Part shown: positions 32,798 to 41,953 of the stretch, one piece after another
Layout of the letters: each line of letters begins with the position of its first letter
How positions within the stretch are numbered: position 1 is the stretch's first letter
Source of the DNA: an uncultured Paracoccaceae bacterium
GTDB lineage: Bacteria; Pseudomonadota; Alphaproteobacteria; Rhodobacterales; Rhodobacteraceae
DNA: 64,000 bases
NCBI GenBank assembly: GCA_947495295.1
Contig: CANLYJ010000005.1
Coordinates: 186,001 to 250,000, forward strand
Direction of reading: 5' to 3'
Program-made: the position numbers and the translations under genes
Notes under the pieces: generated by a model
Told to the model about the DNA's origin: nothing
The model's database searches: none
What the model saw: the letters and a program-made list of their open reading frames with translations, nothing else

Positions 32798-34734
32798 AAA
32801 AAGCCTTCCGCGACGCCTATAACAAAGAACTGGCGCTGCTTTACGAACGCTCGCGCGAGTTTGCGGCGGACTACCCCGGTATCGCCGACCGTCTGGGCGG
32901 GCTGATCAAGGAAAACCTGGATCCCGCTGTTGCCGGATTGTTGGAAGGCACCGCCTTTATGGCCGCCCGTGTCCAGCTAAAGATGGAAGAAGAGTTTCGC
33001 ACCTTTTCGTCCGAACTGCTGAATCAGATTTTCCCTGATGCCCTGACCCCCACCCCCAGCGTGATGCTGGCGCAGGCCAACCCGCCCTATGACAATAAAG
33101 ACCTGATCCAGGGTCTGCATTTTGAGGCGGGCGATTATCTGGACGCCCGGTTTGTGGATTCTGATCAGCGTGTGTCCTGCCGGTTTTCCTTGTGCGGGGC
33201 GCTGTCTGTCTGGCCTTTGAAGATACCCAAAGCCGTCTATCACGCCAGCCCGGCCCCGTTTCTGGCCGCCGGCGAAACCGAGGTCGCGCCCGGCACAAAG
33301 GGTGGTTTGCAACTGACGATCCAGCGCCCCCTGTCGGCCAATAGCGAAAAGGGCGGCGGTCCGCTGGCGGATGTCGCGGTTGATGCCCTGCCTGTTTATC
33401 TGATCGCGGATATGCCCGATGCGGTGGCCCTGTATGAGCAGATTTTCTGCGACCTCAAACGCGCCTCTTTGCGCTATCTGGACAAGAATGGTGACCCGGT
33501 TTTCATCCGTCTTGACCCTGCCAGCATTGAACAGGTCGGTTTTGATGAAAGCGCTGATCTGTTCCCCCATGATGGTCGGTTGTTCAACGGATTTGCGGGC
33601 TTGCGCGAGTTCTTTGTCTTTCCGCGCAAATTGCTGGGATTTCGCCTGACCGGGTTGCAGCAGCATCTGCCCCGTATCGCTGAATCCGAATTGCAGTTGA
33701 TGCTGGAATTTGGCAGCGCCAACAAGAACCTTGCCGCCCGCGTCAATGAAAAGGCGTTTGCGCTGAACTGCGTGCCCGCCGTCAACCTGTTTGAGGAAAG
33801 TGCAAGCCAGATCAGGCTGGATGACAAGCGCACCGAATTTGTGGTGACGCCCGATAGCAGCCCGCTGACCCATTACGAGATTTACAATATTGTCGCGGTC
33901 CATGCTCATTATCCGGGTGTGCAGGACAAGGTGCGGGTCAATCCGCTTTATGCGGTGCCAAAGGGTGGGGCCAAGCCGCGTCAGTCGCTTTACTACACCA
34001 GCCGTCAAAAGCCCCGCCGCCCGACCGAAAAGGAACGCCGCTTCGGTGCCCGCCAACGCTATGTCGGGACGGAGACGTTTATTTCGATCTATGAACCCCC
34101 CGAACAGGAGGGCGAGGCGCGTGCCCAGCGTTTGCAGGTCCGCACCCGCTGTTCCAACCGTCATCTGCCTGAATACCTGCCCATCGCGGAAAGCCGCGAT
34201 GATTTTCACATGTGTGACGACGTGAGCGTTAGCCTTGGCTGTGTTGCGGGCCCGACGCCGCCCCGCGCGCCGATGACAGAGCTTGAGGCGAAATCGGCCC
34301 ATCGCAACACGGCCGGTGACAATTACTGGCGTTTGATCAGCTATCTGTCGTTGAGTCATTTCAGTCTGGAAGGCGACAATGATGGTGCGCGTGCCGCTGA
34401 ATCGTTGCGCGAATTGCTGTCCTTGTTTGCTGACCTGTCCGATGTGGTGACAGAGGCGCAATTGCAGGGCATCAAATCGGTGACCACCCGGCCGATTGTC
34501 CGGTCGGTTCAGCGCGGTGACGGCTATCACCCTGCCCGCGGGTTGGAGGTGCAGATCCTGCTGGACGAGGCTGCATTTGAAGGATCGGGGATTATCCTGC
34601 TGGGTGCCGCGCTCGACCGGTTTCTGGCAGAATATGCGGCTGTGAACAGCTTTACCCAGACGGTGATCCTGTCCACTGATCGGGGCGAGGTTGCGAAGTT
34701 TCCGCCGCGCACCGGCACCGGGCCGCTGCTATGA
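32794..34734 (+). CDS. tssF: T6SS baseplate protein TssF
   Basis: The 646-residue protein begins with the family-typical FRDAYNKELALLYERSREFAADYPGIADRLG and continues with PAVAGLLEGTAFMAARVQLKMEEEFRTFSSELLNQIFP. FNGFAGLREFFVFPRKLLGFRLTGL and the C-terminal GRGLEVQILLDE-like segment also fit VasA/ImpG. It forms the wedge with TssE and TssG and connects to the TssK adaptor. Overlaps at both ends (ATGA) show translational coupling. Confidence 0.96.
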   Translation: MKKAFRDAYNKELALLYERSREFAADYPGIADRLGGLIKENLDPAVAGLLEGTAFMAARVQLKMEEEFRTFSSELLNQIFPDALTPTPSVMLAQANPPYDNKDLIQGLHFEAGDYLDARFVDSDQRVSCRFSLCGALSVWPLKIPKAVYHASPAPFLAAGETEVAPGTKGGLQLTIQRPLSANSEKGGGPLADVAVDALPVYLIADMPDAVALYEQIFCDLKRASLRYLDKNGDPVFIRLDPASIEQVGFDESADLFPHDGRLFNGFAGLREFFVFPRKLLGFRLTGLQQHLPRIAESELQLMLEFGSANKNLAARVNEKAFALNCVPAVNLFEESASQIRLDDKRTEFVVTPDSSPLTHYEIYNIVAVHAHYPGVQDKVRVNPLYAVPKGGAKPRQSLYYTSRQKPRRPTEKERRFGARQRYVGTETFISIYEPPEQEGEARAQRLQVRTRCSNRHLPEYLPIAESRDDFHMCDDVSVSLGCVAGPTPPRAPMTELEAKSAHRNTAGDNYWRLISYLSLSHFSLEGDNDGARAAESLRELLSLFADLSDVVTEAQLQGIKSVTTRPIVRSVQRGDGYHPARGLEVQILLDEAAFEGSGIILLGAALDRFLAEYAAVNSFTQTVILSTDRGEVAKFPPRTGTGPLL

Positions 34735-35711
34735 CAGAGCAGGCAGAACAGCGCCCCGTCGGCTATCTGGCCTTGCTGCGCAATCTGGAACGTGGTGCCG
34801 ATGGCAAGCCACGCATTGGCCGTAATACAACGATGGCCGAAGAGGTGGCGACGATTGGTCAGGACCCGTTTCTGGCTTTTCCCGACGGTGATCTGTCCGA
34901 TATTCGCCGCGACAAGGCGGGCCGCCCTGATCTGCGCAACCAGATCATCGGGTTCTTTGGCCCGCATGGTGCGCTGCCGCTGAACACCACCGAAGAGGTG
35001 CTGCGCTGGGCGCAAAGCGGTGATCTGGCCTTTGTCCGGTTTACTGACCTGTTTGCCACACGGTTTCAGCAGCTGTTCTTTCGGGCCTGGTCGGATGCAC
35101 GGGCGATCACCCAGTTTGACCACCCCGATGACGACAGATTTTCGCGCTATGTCGCGGCCCTGATCGGGATCGGGACGCCCGCCTGGGCGGATCGTGGCGA
35201 AATCCCCGATACCAACAGGCTGGCCATGGCCGCCCTTGGCATTGGCCGCGTCAAAAGCCCGGTGAAGCTGCAACAGATGCTGCGCTATGATCTGCAAGCG
35301 GCGATCAGTGTTGATGAACATGTGCCCACATGGATCGATTTCGAGGCGGACAGCCTGAGCGAGCTTGGCCAGCAGGGCAGCACGTTGGGCCGGAACTGTT
35401 TTCTGGGGTCGCGCGCGCAATCGATCAATGAAAAGATCACGATCCGGGTGCGTGCCCGGACCCTTGCCGAATATCGGGAATTTCTGCCCGGCGGGGACGC
35501 ACATACCCGTATGCTGGATATCGTGAACGGCTATCTGGGCCGTAGTTTCGAAGTGGGCGTTGCCATATCCCTGCCCGCAGATGCCTTTGCCCCGGCGGTG
35601 ATCGGCAAATCGGCAGAACTGGGTTGGATGGCGACATTGACCCCAGAACCCGCACCGCCGCCGGGCACATATTTGCCTGGTGCCACCTATACATTAAGCG
35701 CCGCCGCCTAG
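34731..35711 (+). CDS. tssG: T6SS baseplate protein TssG
   Basis: The 326-residue VasB/ImpH-type protein has GYLALLRNLERGADGKPRIGRN, DLRNQIIGFFGPHGALPLNTTEEVLRWAQSGD, FTDLFATRFQQLFFRAWSDAR and the C-terminal LGRNCFLGSRAQSINEKITIRVRARTLAEYREFLPGG block. It completes the TssE-F-G wedge. The start overlaps the tssF end; tssH follows after 28 bases. Confidence 0.96.
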   Translation: MTEQAEQRPVGYLALLRNLERGADGKPRIGRNTTMAEEVATIGQDPFLAFPDGDLSDIRRDKAGRPDLRNQIIGFFGPHGALPLNTTEEVLRWAQSGDLAFVRFTDLFATRFQQLFFRAWSDARAITQFDHPDDDRFSRYVAALIGIGTPAWADRGEIPDTNRLAMAALGIGRVKSPVKLQQMLRYDLQAAISVDEHVPTWIDFEADSLSELGQQGSTLGRNCFLGSRAQSINEKITIRVRARTLAEYREFLPGGDAHTRMLDIVNGYLGRSFEVGVAISLPADAFAPAVIGKSAELGWMATLTPEPAPPPGTYLPGATYTLSAAA

Positions 35712-35739
35712 GCGCAATTCATTTCAAGAGGGCTATGCC

Positions 35740-38472
35740 ATGGCTGAGATCAATATCGAGAAATATGCAGGCAAGATGAACCGTCTGGGCTATGATGCGT
35801 TCCTTAAGGCGATGCGTCAGGCCCGGTCTGAAAAGAACCGCAATGTCGGCACGCCCCATTTCCTGTTTCATCTGGTGTCGGATCAGAATTCTGACCTGTC
35901 CTGCACATTGCGCGAATTGGGTCTGGACCGGGGCAGCGTGCTGAAGGATCTGATTGCCGCCATTGACAAGCTGGACAAGAATGTCACCGAAACCCCCGGC
36001 ATTTCCGAAGGCCTGTCCGATACGCTGAACCATGCCTGGACCTATGCCACCCTGTTCTTTTCCGAGGTACAGATCAGATCCGGCCATGTGTTGCTGGCCA
36101 TGTTGAACGACAAGAACCTGCATCGCGAACTGACCCGAGCGAGTACGATTTTCAACGATATCTCCGTTGATCAACTGGGCAAGGAATCCCGGTCGCTGTG
36201 GAAAGACAGCGATGAGGAAGAGATGCGCCCGATGGATGGCTCCGGCCTGCAGGCCGGCGGCGGTGAGGCCGCTGATGGCGCCCCTGCCTCTAGCGGGTCC
36301 ACCGCACTGGCCCGGTTCAGCGTTGATATGACCGCCGATGCCGAAAGCGGCAAGATGGACCGCGTTGTGGGCCGCGATGATGAGATTCGCCAGATCATTG
36401 ATATCCTGCTGCGCCGTCGCCAGAATAACCCGATCCTGACCGGCGAGGCGGGTGTGGGCAAGACCGCTGTTGTTGAGGGATTTGCGCAGCGGTTGGCAGA
36501 TGGTGAGGTCCCCCCGAAACTACAGGGCACCCGCCTGCATATGCTGGACATTCAGGCGATGCAGGCTGGTGCATCTATGAAGGGGGAATTTGAGCAGCGC
36601 CTGAAATCCCTGATCGATGAAGTGCAGGCATCGCCGACCCCCATTATCCTGTTCATTGATGAGGCACATACCTTGATCGGTGCAGGTGGTGCGCAGGGAA
36701 CGGGTGATGCCGCGAACCTGCTGAAACCCGCCCTGGCGCGCGGAACGTTGCGCACCATTGGGGCCACGACATTCGCTGAATATCGCAACTATTTTGAGAA
36801 AGACCCGGCACTGACCCGCCGTTTCCAGCCGGTGAATGTGGACGAGCCTGATAATGATCGCTGCGCCTATATGCTGCGGGGTATCCTTGGTCCGATGGAG
36901 GCGCATCACAATGTGCGCATCTCGGACGAGGCGATTGTGGCTGCGGTGAACCTGTCGGCCCGCTATATCCCCGCGCGGCAATTACCCGACAAGGCCGTAT
37001 CGCTGCTTGATACCGCTTGCGCCCGTGTGGCTGTTTCGCAGGCCAGCGTGCCTGCCCGGATCGGTGACTTGCAGGCGGCGATTGCGGCGCTGGAAACAGA
37101 GATTGCCAGCAAGACCGCCCAGCGTGATCTGGGCGAGGAGAATGAGGAACGGCTGGCCGAGGCTGAGGCGGAACTGAAGGACAAGCGTGAAGAGCTGGAA
37201 AGCTTTGAGGCGAAGTTTGAAACTGAAAAGAAAGTCGTCGATGACATCCTTGCCTTGCGTCATGAACTGGCCAAGGCGGAAACCGGCGTTGATGATGCGG
37301 CGGAACCCGGCGATGTAGGCGATGCCCGGACCGAGGAAGAGATTAAGGAGGCCGAGGCCGAAGAGACCGATCCGCCCCGCGACCCTGACACGATCCGGGG
37401 TGAAATGCTGGCGCTTATGGCCACGCTGGATGCGACCGATGCCGATGATCGGATGGTCTATGCCCATGTGGATGAACAGGCGGTCGCATCGGTGATTTCC
37501 GATTGGACGGGTATTCCGGCGGGCCGCATGGTTGTGGATGAGCTGGAACAGATCCTGAACCTGTCCGGCCACCTTTCTGAACGGGTCATCGGTCAGGATC
37601 ACGGGCTGAAAATGATCGCCAAGCGGATCGAAACCAGCCGTGCCGGGTTGTCGAACCCCAACAAACCCATCGGAGTCTTCATGCTTTGCGGCCCTTCTGG
37701 GGTGGGTAAAACCGAAACCGCACTGGCACTGGCCGAAAGCCTTTATGGCGGTGAGCAGAACATCATCACCATCAACATGTCCGAATTTCAGGAGGCGCAT
37801 TCGGTGTCGCTGCTGAAAGGGGCGCCTCCGGGCTATGTCGGCTATGGCGAAGGGGGCCGCCTGACGGAGGCGGTACGGCGTAAACCATACTCCGTCGTGC
37901 TGCTGGATGAGGTTGAAAAAGCGCACCCGGACATTCACGAACTGTTTTTTCAGGTCTTTGACAAAGGGATCATGGAGGATGGCAATGGCAGACCCATCAA
38001 TTTCAAGAATTGCCTGATCCTGCTGACGTCGAATGTGGGGACTGACGTGATTATGGAAATGGGCGAGGGGGGCGAGGTGATCCCCGATATGGACGAGTTG
38101 AACACGGCCATGAAACCATTCCTGCTAGAGGTGTTCCCACCAGCCCTGATGGGTCGGATCGTCACGATCCCCTATTTCCCACTGGGCAAGGAGGTGCTGG
38201 GTGGCATCACCAGGCTCAAGCTGGGGTCAGTGGCGAAACGGCTACGGGAATCGCATGGGGCCAGGATGATCTATGGCGATGACGTGTTGGCCCATATCGT
38301 GGATCAATGCCGTGACCCCGATAGTGGCGGGCGGATGATCGACAATATCATCACCAATTCGATCCTGCCTGATCTATCCCGGCAGGTGCTGAACCGGATG
38401 GTATCGGGGGAAGAAATGAAAGAGGTCAGCATCGTCATGAAGGACGGCGCAATCACCTATGATTTTGCGTGA
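35740..38472 (+). CDS. tssH: T6SS AAA+ ATPase TssH (ClpV)
   Basis: This 910-residue ClpB-family disaggregase recycles contracted TssB/TssC sheaths. It has an N-terminal Clp repeat domain (about 10-155), a first ATPase with Walker A GEAGVGKTA near residue 234 and ILFIDEAHTLIGAGG, and a coiled-coil middle region rich in Glu and Lys (about 450-530). The second ATPase has GPSGVGKTETALALAE near 650 and VVLLDEVEKAHPDIHE, followed by the C-terminal small domain. Near residue 530 the middle region has an extra acidic insertion (VGDARTEEEIKEAEAEETDP). It is last in the forward arm. Confidence 0.96.
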   Translation: MAEINIEKYAGKMNRLGYDAFLKAMRQARSEKNRNVGTPHFLFHLVSDQNSDLSCTLRELGLDRGSVLKDLIAAIDKLDKNVTETPGISEGLSDTLNHAWTYATLFFSEVQIRSGHVLLAMLNDKNLHRELTRASTIFNDISVDQLGKESRSLWKDSDEEEMRPMDGSGLQAGGGEAADGAPASSGSTALARFSVDMTADAESGKMDRVVGRDDEIRQIIDILLRRRQNNPILTGEAGVGKTAVVEGFAQRLADGEVPPKLQGTRLHMLDIQAMQAGASMKGEFEQRLKSLIDEVQASPTPIILFIDEAHTLIGAGGAQGTGDAANLLKPALARGTLRTIGATTFAEYRNYFEKDPALTRRFQPVNVDEPDNDRCAYMLRGILGPMEAHHNVRISDEAIVAAVNLSARYIPARQLPDKAVSLLDTACARVAVSQASVPARIGDLQAAIAALETEIASKTAQRDLGEENEERLAEAEAELKDKREELESFEAKFETEKKVVDDILALRHELAKAETGVDDAAEPGDVGDARTEEEIKEAEAEETDPPRDPDTIRGEMLALMATLDATDADDRMVYAHVDEQAVASVISDWTGIPAGRMVVDELEQILNLSGHLSERVIGQDHGLKMIAKRIETSRAGLSNPNKPIGVFMLCGPSGVGKTETALALAESLYGGEQNIITINMSEFQEAHSVSLLKGAPPGYVGYGEGGRLTEAVRRKPYSVVLLDEVEKAHPDIHELFFQVFDKGIMEDGNGRPINFKNCLILLTSNVGTDVIMEMGEGGEVIPDMDELNTAMKPFLLEVFPPALMGRIVTIPYFPLGKEVLGGITRLKLGSVAKRLRESHGARMIYGDDVLAHIVDQCRDPDSGGRMIDNIITNSILPDLSRQVLNRMVSGEEMKEVSIVMKDGAITYDFA

Positions 38473-38489
38473 CAGAAGCCATGGCGTAA

Positions 38490-38507
38490 GATGGGTCTTG
38501 ACCCATC
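38490..38507. terminator. Stem-loop between tssH and the LysR gene
   Basis: GATGGGTC, TT, GACCCATC: 8-bp arms and a 2-base loop, between the convergent tssH and LysR stops. No T-run on either side, but it is placed to serve both genes. Confidence 0.6.
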
Positions 38508-39380
38508 CTACCCGGATTGAGCCAATAACCACGTTTTGAAAATCTTTGCGCGGGCCGACAGGCCATCTGGCAAATGGGCGATGTAATATCCCAACCCTTC
38601 GTGGTGGTCACGCATCACTGCGATCAGTTTCCCACTGGCAATATCATCCGCAACCAACGCCGATGACACAACCGACACTCCGCCCCCTGCACGTACGGCG
38701 GATAACAACATGCTGAGTGTGGCGACCTCGTTCATCTGGCAACAGGCCATGTCCATTCCCATTTCGGTCACCCATTTGCGGGCCTCGCGATGCACAGCCT
38801 CGAATATCCATGGCAGGTCCTGCACATCCGCAATGGTTTTTGCCGCCCGTCCCGCCAGCAGTGATGGCGCAGCCACAACGGTGTAATCGGCGGCGACCAG
38901 TTGTGTCGCCTCAACCCCTGGCCAGTCGCCCGTACCATATCTGATTGCCATGTCGAAACCGTCACGCCGCAGATCGACCAGATCCGTGCTGGGTGAGATC
39001 GAGATTTGTTCACCCGGATAGGCCGCCCAGAACCCCGCCAGCCGCGGCATTAGCCAGTTTTCGGCAAAGCTGGGTGTCACGCTGATCGCAATTGGTCGGT
39101 TGGCCGTGTCAGCTGCGATCTGACGGACCCCTTGGGTGATCAAACCGAACCCTTCGCCAAGTGCTGCGGCCAGTTGCCGCCCTGCATCCGTCAATGCCAC
39201 GCCCCGGCCTGCGCGCACCAGCAGGGATGTTCCCAGCGCTGCCTCGATTCCCCGCACATGTTGGGCGATGGCTGCATGGGTCACGTTCAATTCGCGGGCG
39301 GCCTGGCTGAAATTGCCCAGCCTTGCTGCGGCCTCGAACGCGCGCAGCGCCGCAAGAGAGGGGATATCACGCCAATCCAT
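38508..39380 (-). CDS. LysR-family transcriptional regulator (GcvA-like)
   Basis: The 290-residue protein has an N-terminal winged helix (SLAALRAFEAAARLGNFSQAARELNVTHAAIAQHVRGIEAALG) and the periplasmic-binding-like effector domain starting near residue 90 (PIAISVTPSFAENWLMPRLAGFWAAYPGEQI). DGFDMAIRYGTGDWPGVEA is usual in the GcvA-type group. I start at the ATG at 39380; a TTG at 39392 is in frame. It diverges from the small gene at 39476 and could control it. A link to the T6SS is only positional. Confidence 0.9.
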   Translation of the reverse strand: MDWRDIPSLAALRAFEAAARLGNFSQAARELNVTHAAIAQHVRGIEAALGTSLLVRAGRGVALTDAGRQLAAALGEGFGLITQGVRQIAADTANRPIAISVTPSFAENWLMPRLAGFWAAYPGEQISISPSTDLVDLRRDGFDMAIRYGTGDWPGVEATQLVAADYTVVAAPSLLAGRAAKTIADVQDLPWIFEAVHREARKWVTEMGMDMACCQMNEVATLSMLLSAVRAGGGVSVVSSALVADDIASGKLIAVMRDHHEGLGYYIAHLPDGLSARAKIFKTWLLAQSG

Positions 39381-39475
39381 ATGTAAGTTCAACTTTCATG
39401 TTGGAAATCATACGAAGTCGCTTTGTTCTGCCTGTCAAGCTATTTTCTTATTATCAGATTAGGAAAGGACAAGCC

Positions 39476-39640
39476 ATGCTTACAATACTGGCAGATGTGA
39501 TGAAGACCGCCACCCGCCGTGGTGATTGGGATGCGCCGGATCATTGGCACAATCATGATGGCCGCAGAACCCGTGCCCAGATGGAGCATGAGGCCGCGCT
39601 GCGCCGTCAGCGCCTTTACCGCGATGCGTGGATGTGGTGA
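39476..39640 (+). CDS. 54-residue protein divergent from the LysR gene
   Basis: The small, polar, histidine- and arginine-rich protein (HWHNHDGRRTRAQMEHEAALRRQRLYRDAW) starts at the ATG at 39476 with AAAGGA upstream. It has no signal peptide or membrane helix. The strong ribosome site and the divergent regulator gene argue that it is expressed; I do not recognise a family. Its stop abuts the stop of the convergent peptidase gene with no gap. Confidence 0.6.
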   Translation: MLTILADVMKTATRRGDWDAPDHWHNHDGRRTRAQMEHEAALRRQRLYRDAWMW

Positions 39641-41941
39641 TCAGGTTTCGTCGCGCAACAGCGCGTCAATTGTCGCGATATAGGCGCGGGTTTCGGCAGA
39701 CATGGCCGGTTGCGGCGGGGCGCTTGACCCGCCCCCGGCCCCCCGCATCTTGCGCTGCGCCCAGGCTTTGAGATCGGCGATTGTGTAGTTCCGCAAGAAC
39801 GGGTTGGCGTTTACCACGCCGGCCCCCATGACCGCCAGAACAGTCTGATTATCGGTCGATGACAGCACCCGATGCGCCCCGGCAGGCCCCAGGAAATGCG
39901 ACAGGTATAATCGACCCGCATCAACCCGATGCCCGCGCGCCCGCAGAAAATTTTCGTTTTCGCGCGCAAGATTCTGCACCATTTCCCGCGATAATGTCGG
40001 ATCAACCCGGAGCGCCAGCAACTCTGCCCGTGACATGGTGCCCGCCAGATCGGGCCGGTAGTCGCGCATCATCCGCAACCATGTGCTTTCGATGAACTGC
40101 CCCAACCCAGTGGCGGTGGATAGCGGGTTCTTGGCGTTGGCATTGCCTGCGCTTTCGACCTTGATGATCTGGTCGGTCAGTGCCTCAACCGCTGATGATG
40201 CCCCCAGCGCCCCGCCATTCCCCAGTGAGAACGGATCAATCGGTGCCCCGTTCTTGCGGAATTCAAAATGCAGATGCGGCCCGGTGGATCGTCCTGTTGT
40301 GCCGACAAAGCCGATCACGTCGCCCGCCTGCACCTGTTTGCCGACAATGGCGATGGGCGCGAACCCATCCATATGCGCGTAGCGTGATTGCAGCCCATCG
40401 GCGTGGTCGATGTAGACGACCTTGCCATAGCCGCCCCCATTGCCCACGACTGCAAATGTTCCGTCCCGTGCCGCCAGTATCGGTGTGCCTGTGGGGGCTG
40501 CCCAATCAACCCCGCCATGCAACCGCACCTCTTTCAGGATCGGGTGGAACCGGGGACCAAAGGGCGATGACAGCGTCCCGTTCACAGGGGTGACAAAGGC
40601 CGCAGCACTTCCCGCGCCGAGTGCCCCGCGTTGATCAAAGCAGCCGAACGCCTTGTCCTTTCCGCCCCCCGGGGCGACGTAGCAGGGCATGTTGCCTGAT
40701 GGTCCGTTGATGGCGGCATAGGCAATCTGTCCCGGCCCGTCGCCTTGCCCCGGCGCAAATAGCAGAGTGACCTTGTCGCCGGGGGCGGCTACGGCTTCCA
40801 GATCGTAGGATTGCGACAGCATCACGATCAGCTCGCCAACAAGATTGGTGGGCACCCCGCTGCGGATCACCGCACTATAGACCGCATCCAACAGCCGGTA
40901 ATCCTGCACAACAGTATCAAACCCCTGATCGGGTGCCGCCAGTGCGGGCAGATCGACATTGATCCAAGGGTTGCTGCCCAGCACGTAGCCTGCGAAACCC
41001 CGACGGGCGAGCGTGCCTGCATAGCCATCCGGCCCGTAAATCGCGATTTGTAACGGGGTTGCGGCGCCGTTGATCAATCGGTGACGCACGGCAATGATTG
41101 TATCGGCAGGCAGCCCGTCATCGCCATTGATCGCCGCAAAATCGGGCAGTTTGCCTTGTGCTGTTTCATCGATCTGCGTTGCCAGCGCCCCGGCAAAGCC
41201 GTTATCCGTCAGGAAGTCCTGCAATGACGTGGCCCGGATCAGCCGCACCACCAGATCGGTTGAGACATCCTGCCTGTCCGCTTCGCCCCGCACAAAGGCG
41301 ATAGAGGTCGTGTTCTGGATCCGCGTATCGACATAGCTGGTTGTCGCTGTCCCGGTTTGCCCCAGCGCATCCCCCCAGCTGTTATCGTCATCGGTGATGG
41401 TGACCGTTTCGCCGTCACCCAAAGGGGCGGCAGGTGTGGGCAGGCTGGGCGTTTGCGCCAATGATTGGCTGCGCTGGGCCTGAAAGAATGCGAAATCTTC
41501 CCGGCTTGACGGCAGGGCCGTCATCAGCCGGTTTTCACGCACCACCAGATCTTCGACCAACAGGGTGAACCGCCCCGGTACAGGGGGGCCGAACCGGGCA
41601 GGCGGGAGCGTTGCGGGACCGGCCAATGTCTGTGCGCTATCCGTGTCACCGCTGTCGAACCGCAGGATCATCGGATCGCCTGGAATATCGGCAAAGGGTG
41701 TTGCCAGCCGGACCGCAGGTGTGGCGCTTTCGGTTTCGACCTGGGTAATCTGGGTGTCTTCGATGGCCGGTTCGGGTGCGTCATCCCCGCCCAGAACCTG
41801 CACCAGCAGCAAGACCAACCCGACCAGTACCGCAGCCCCGGTGGCCCCACCGCCAATGATCAGCCCGGTCCTGACCTGTCGCTGCCGTTTGCGCCGCTTT
41901 GCGGCCTCTTGCGATTGGCGGAACTGGGGGTCGACCTCCAT
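39641..41941 (-). CDS. Membrane-anchored M23 peptidase fused to a lytic transglycosylase
   Basis: The 766-residue protein has a basic cytoplasmic start (residues 1-24), one membrane helix (25-50) and a long periplasmic part. The M23 (LytM) domain spans about 450-572, with RFHPILK, LHGGVDW (H475, D479) and GPHLHFEF (H556, H558) as zinc and catalytic residues. A transglycosylase-like domain follows at about 588-700, with the catalytic glutamate in IIKVESAGNAN (E596) and GLGQFIESTW. One protein could thus cut both peptide and glycan strands. It lies in the accessory block between the two T6SS arms, 12 bases after the caspase-like gene, and may open the wall for the secretion apparatus (inference). 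Confidence 0.88.
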   Translation of the reverse strand: MEVDPQFRQSQEAAKRRKRQRQVRTGLIIGGGATGAAVLVGLVLLLVQVLGGDDAPEPAIEDTQITQVETESATPAVRLATPFADIPGDPMILRFDSGDTDSAQTLAGPATLPPARFGPPVPGRFTLLVEDLVVRENRLMTALPSSREDFAFFQAQRSQSLAQTPSLPTPAAPLGDGETVTITDDDNSWGDALGQTGTATTSYVDTRIQNTTSIAFVRGEADRQDVSTDLVVRLIRATSLQDFLTDNGFAGALATQIDETAQGKLPDFAAINGDDGLPADTIIAVRHRLINGAATPLQIAIYGPDGYAGTLARRGFAGYVLGSNPWINVDLPALAAPDQGFDTVVQDYRLLDAVYSAVIRSGVPTNLVGELIVMLSQSYDLEAVAAPGDKVTLLFAPGQGDGPGQIAYAAINGPSGNMPCYVAPGGGKDKAFGCFDQRGALGAGSAAAFVTPVNGTLSSPFGPRFHPILKEVRLHGGVDWAAPTGTPILAARDGTFAVVGNGGGYGKVVYIDHADGLQSRYAHMDGFAPIAIVGKQVQAGDVIGFVGTTGRSTGPHLHFEFRKNGAPIDPFSLGNGGALGASSAVEALTDQIIKVESAGNANAKNPLSTATGLGQFIESTWLRMMRDYRPDLAGTMSRAELLALRVDPTLSREMVQNLARENENFLRARGHRVDAGRLYLSHFLGPAGAHRVLSSTDNQTVLAVMGAGVVNANPFLRNYTIADLKAWAQRKMRGAGGGSSAPPQPAMSAETRAYIATIDALLRDET

Positions 41942-41953
41942 GCAGCCCGCCGC

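Noticed and set aside
32977-34530. 517-codon open frame on the reverse strand opposite tssF.
   Set aside because: It is a shadow of a well-conserved gene, with no ribosome site and no recognisable domain.
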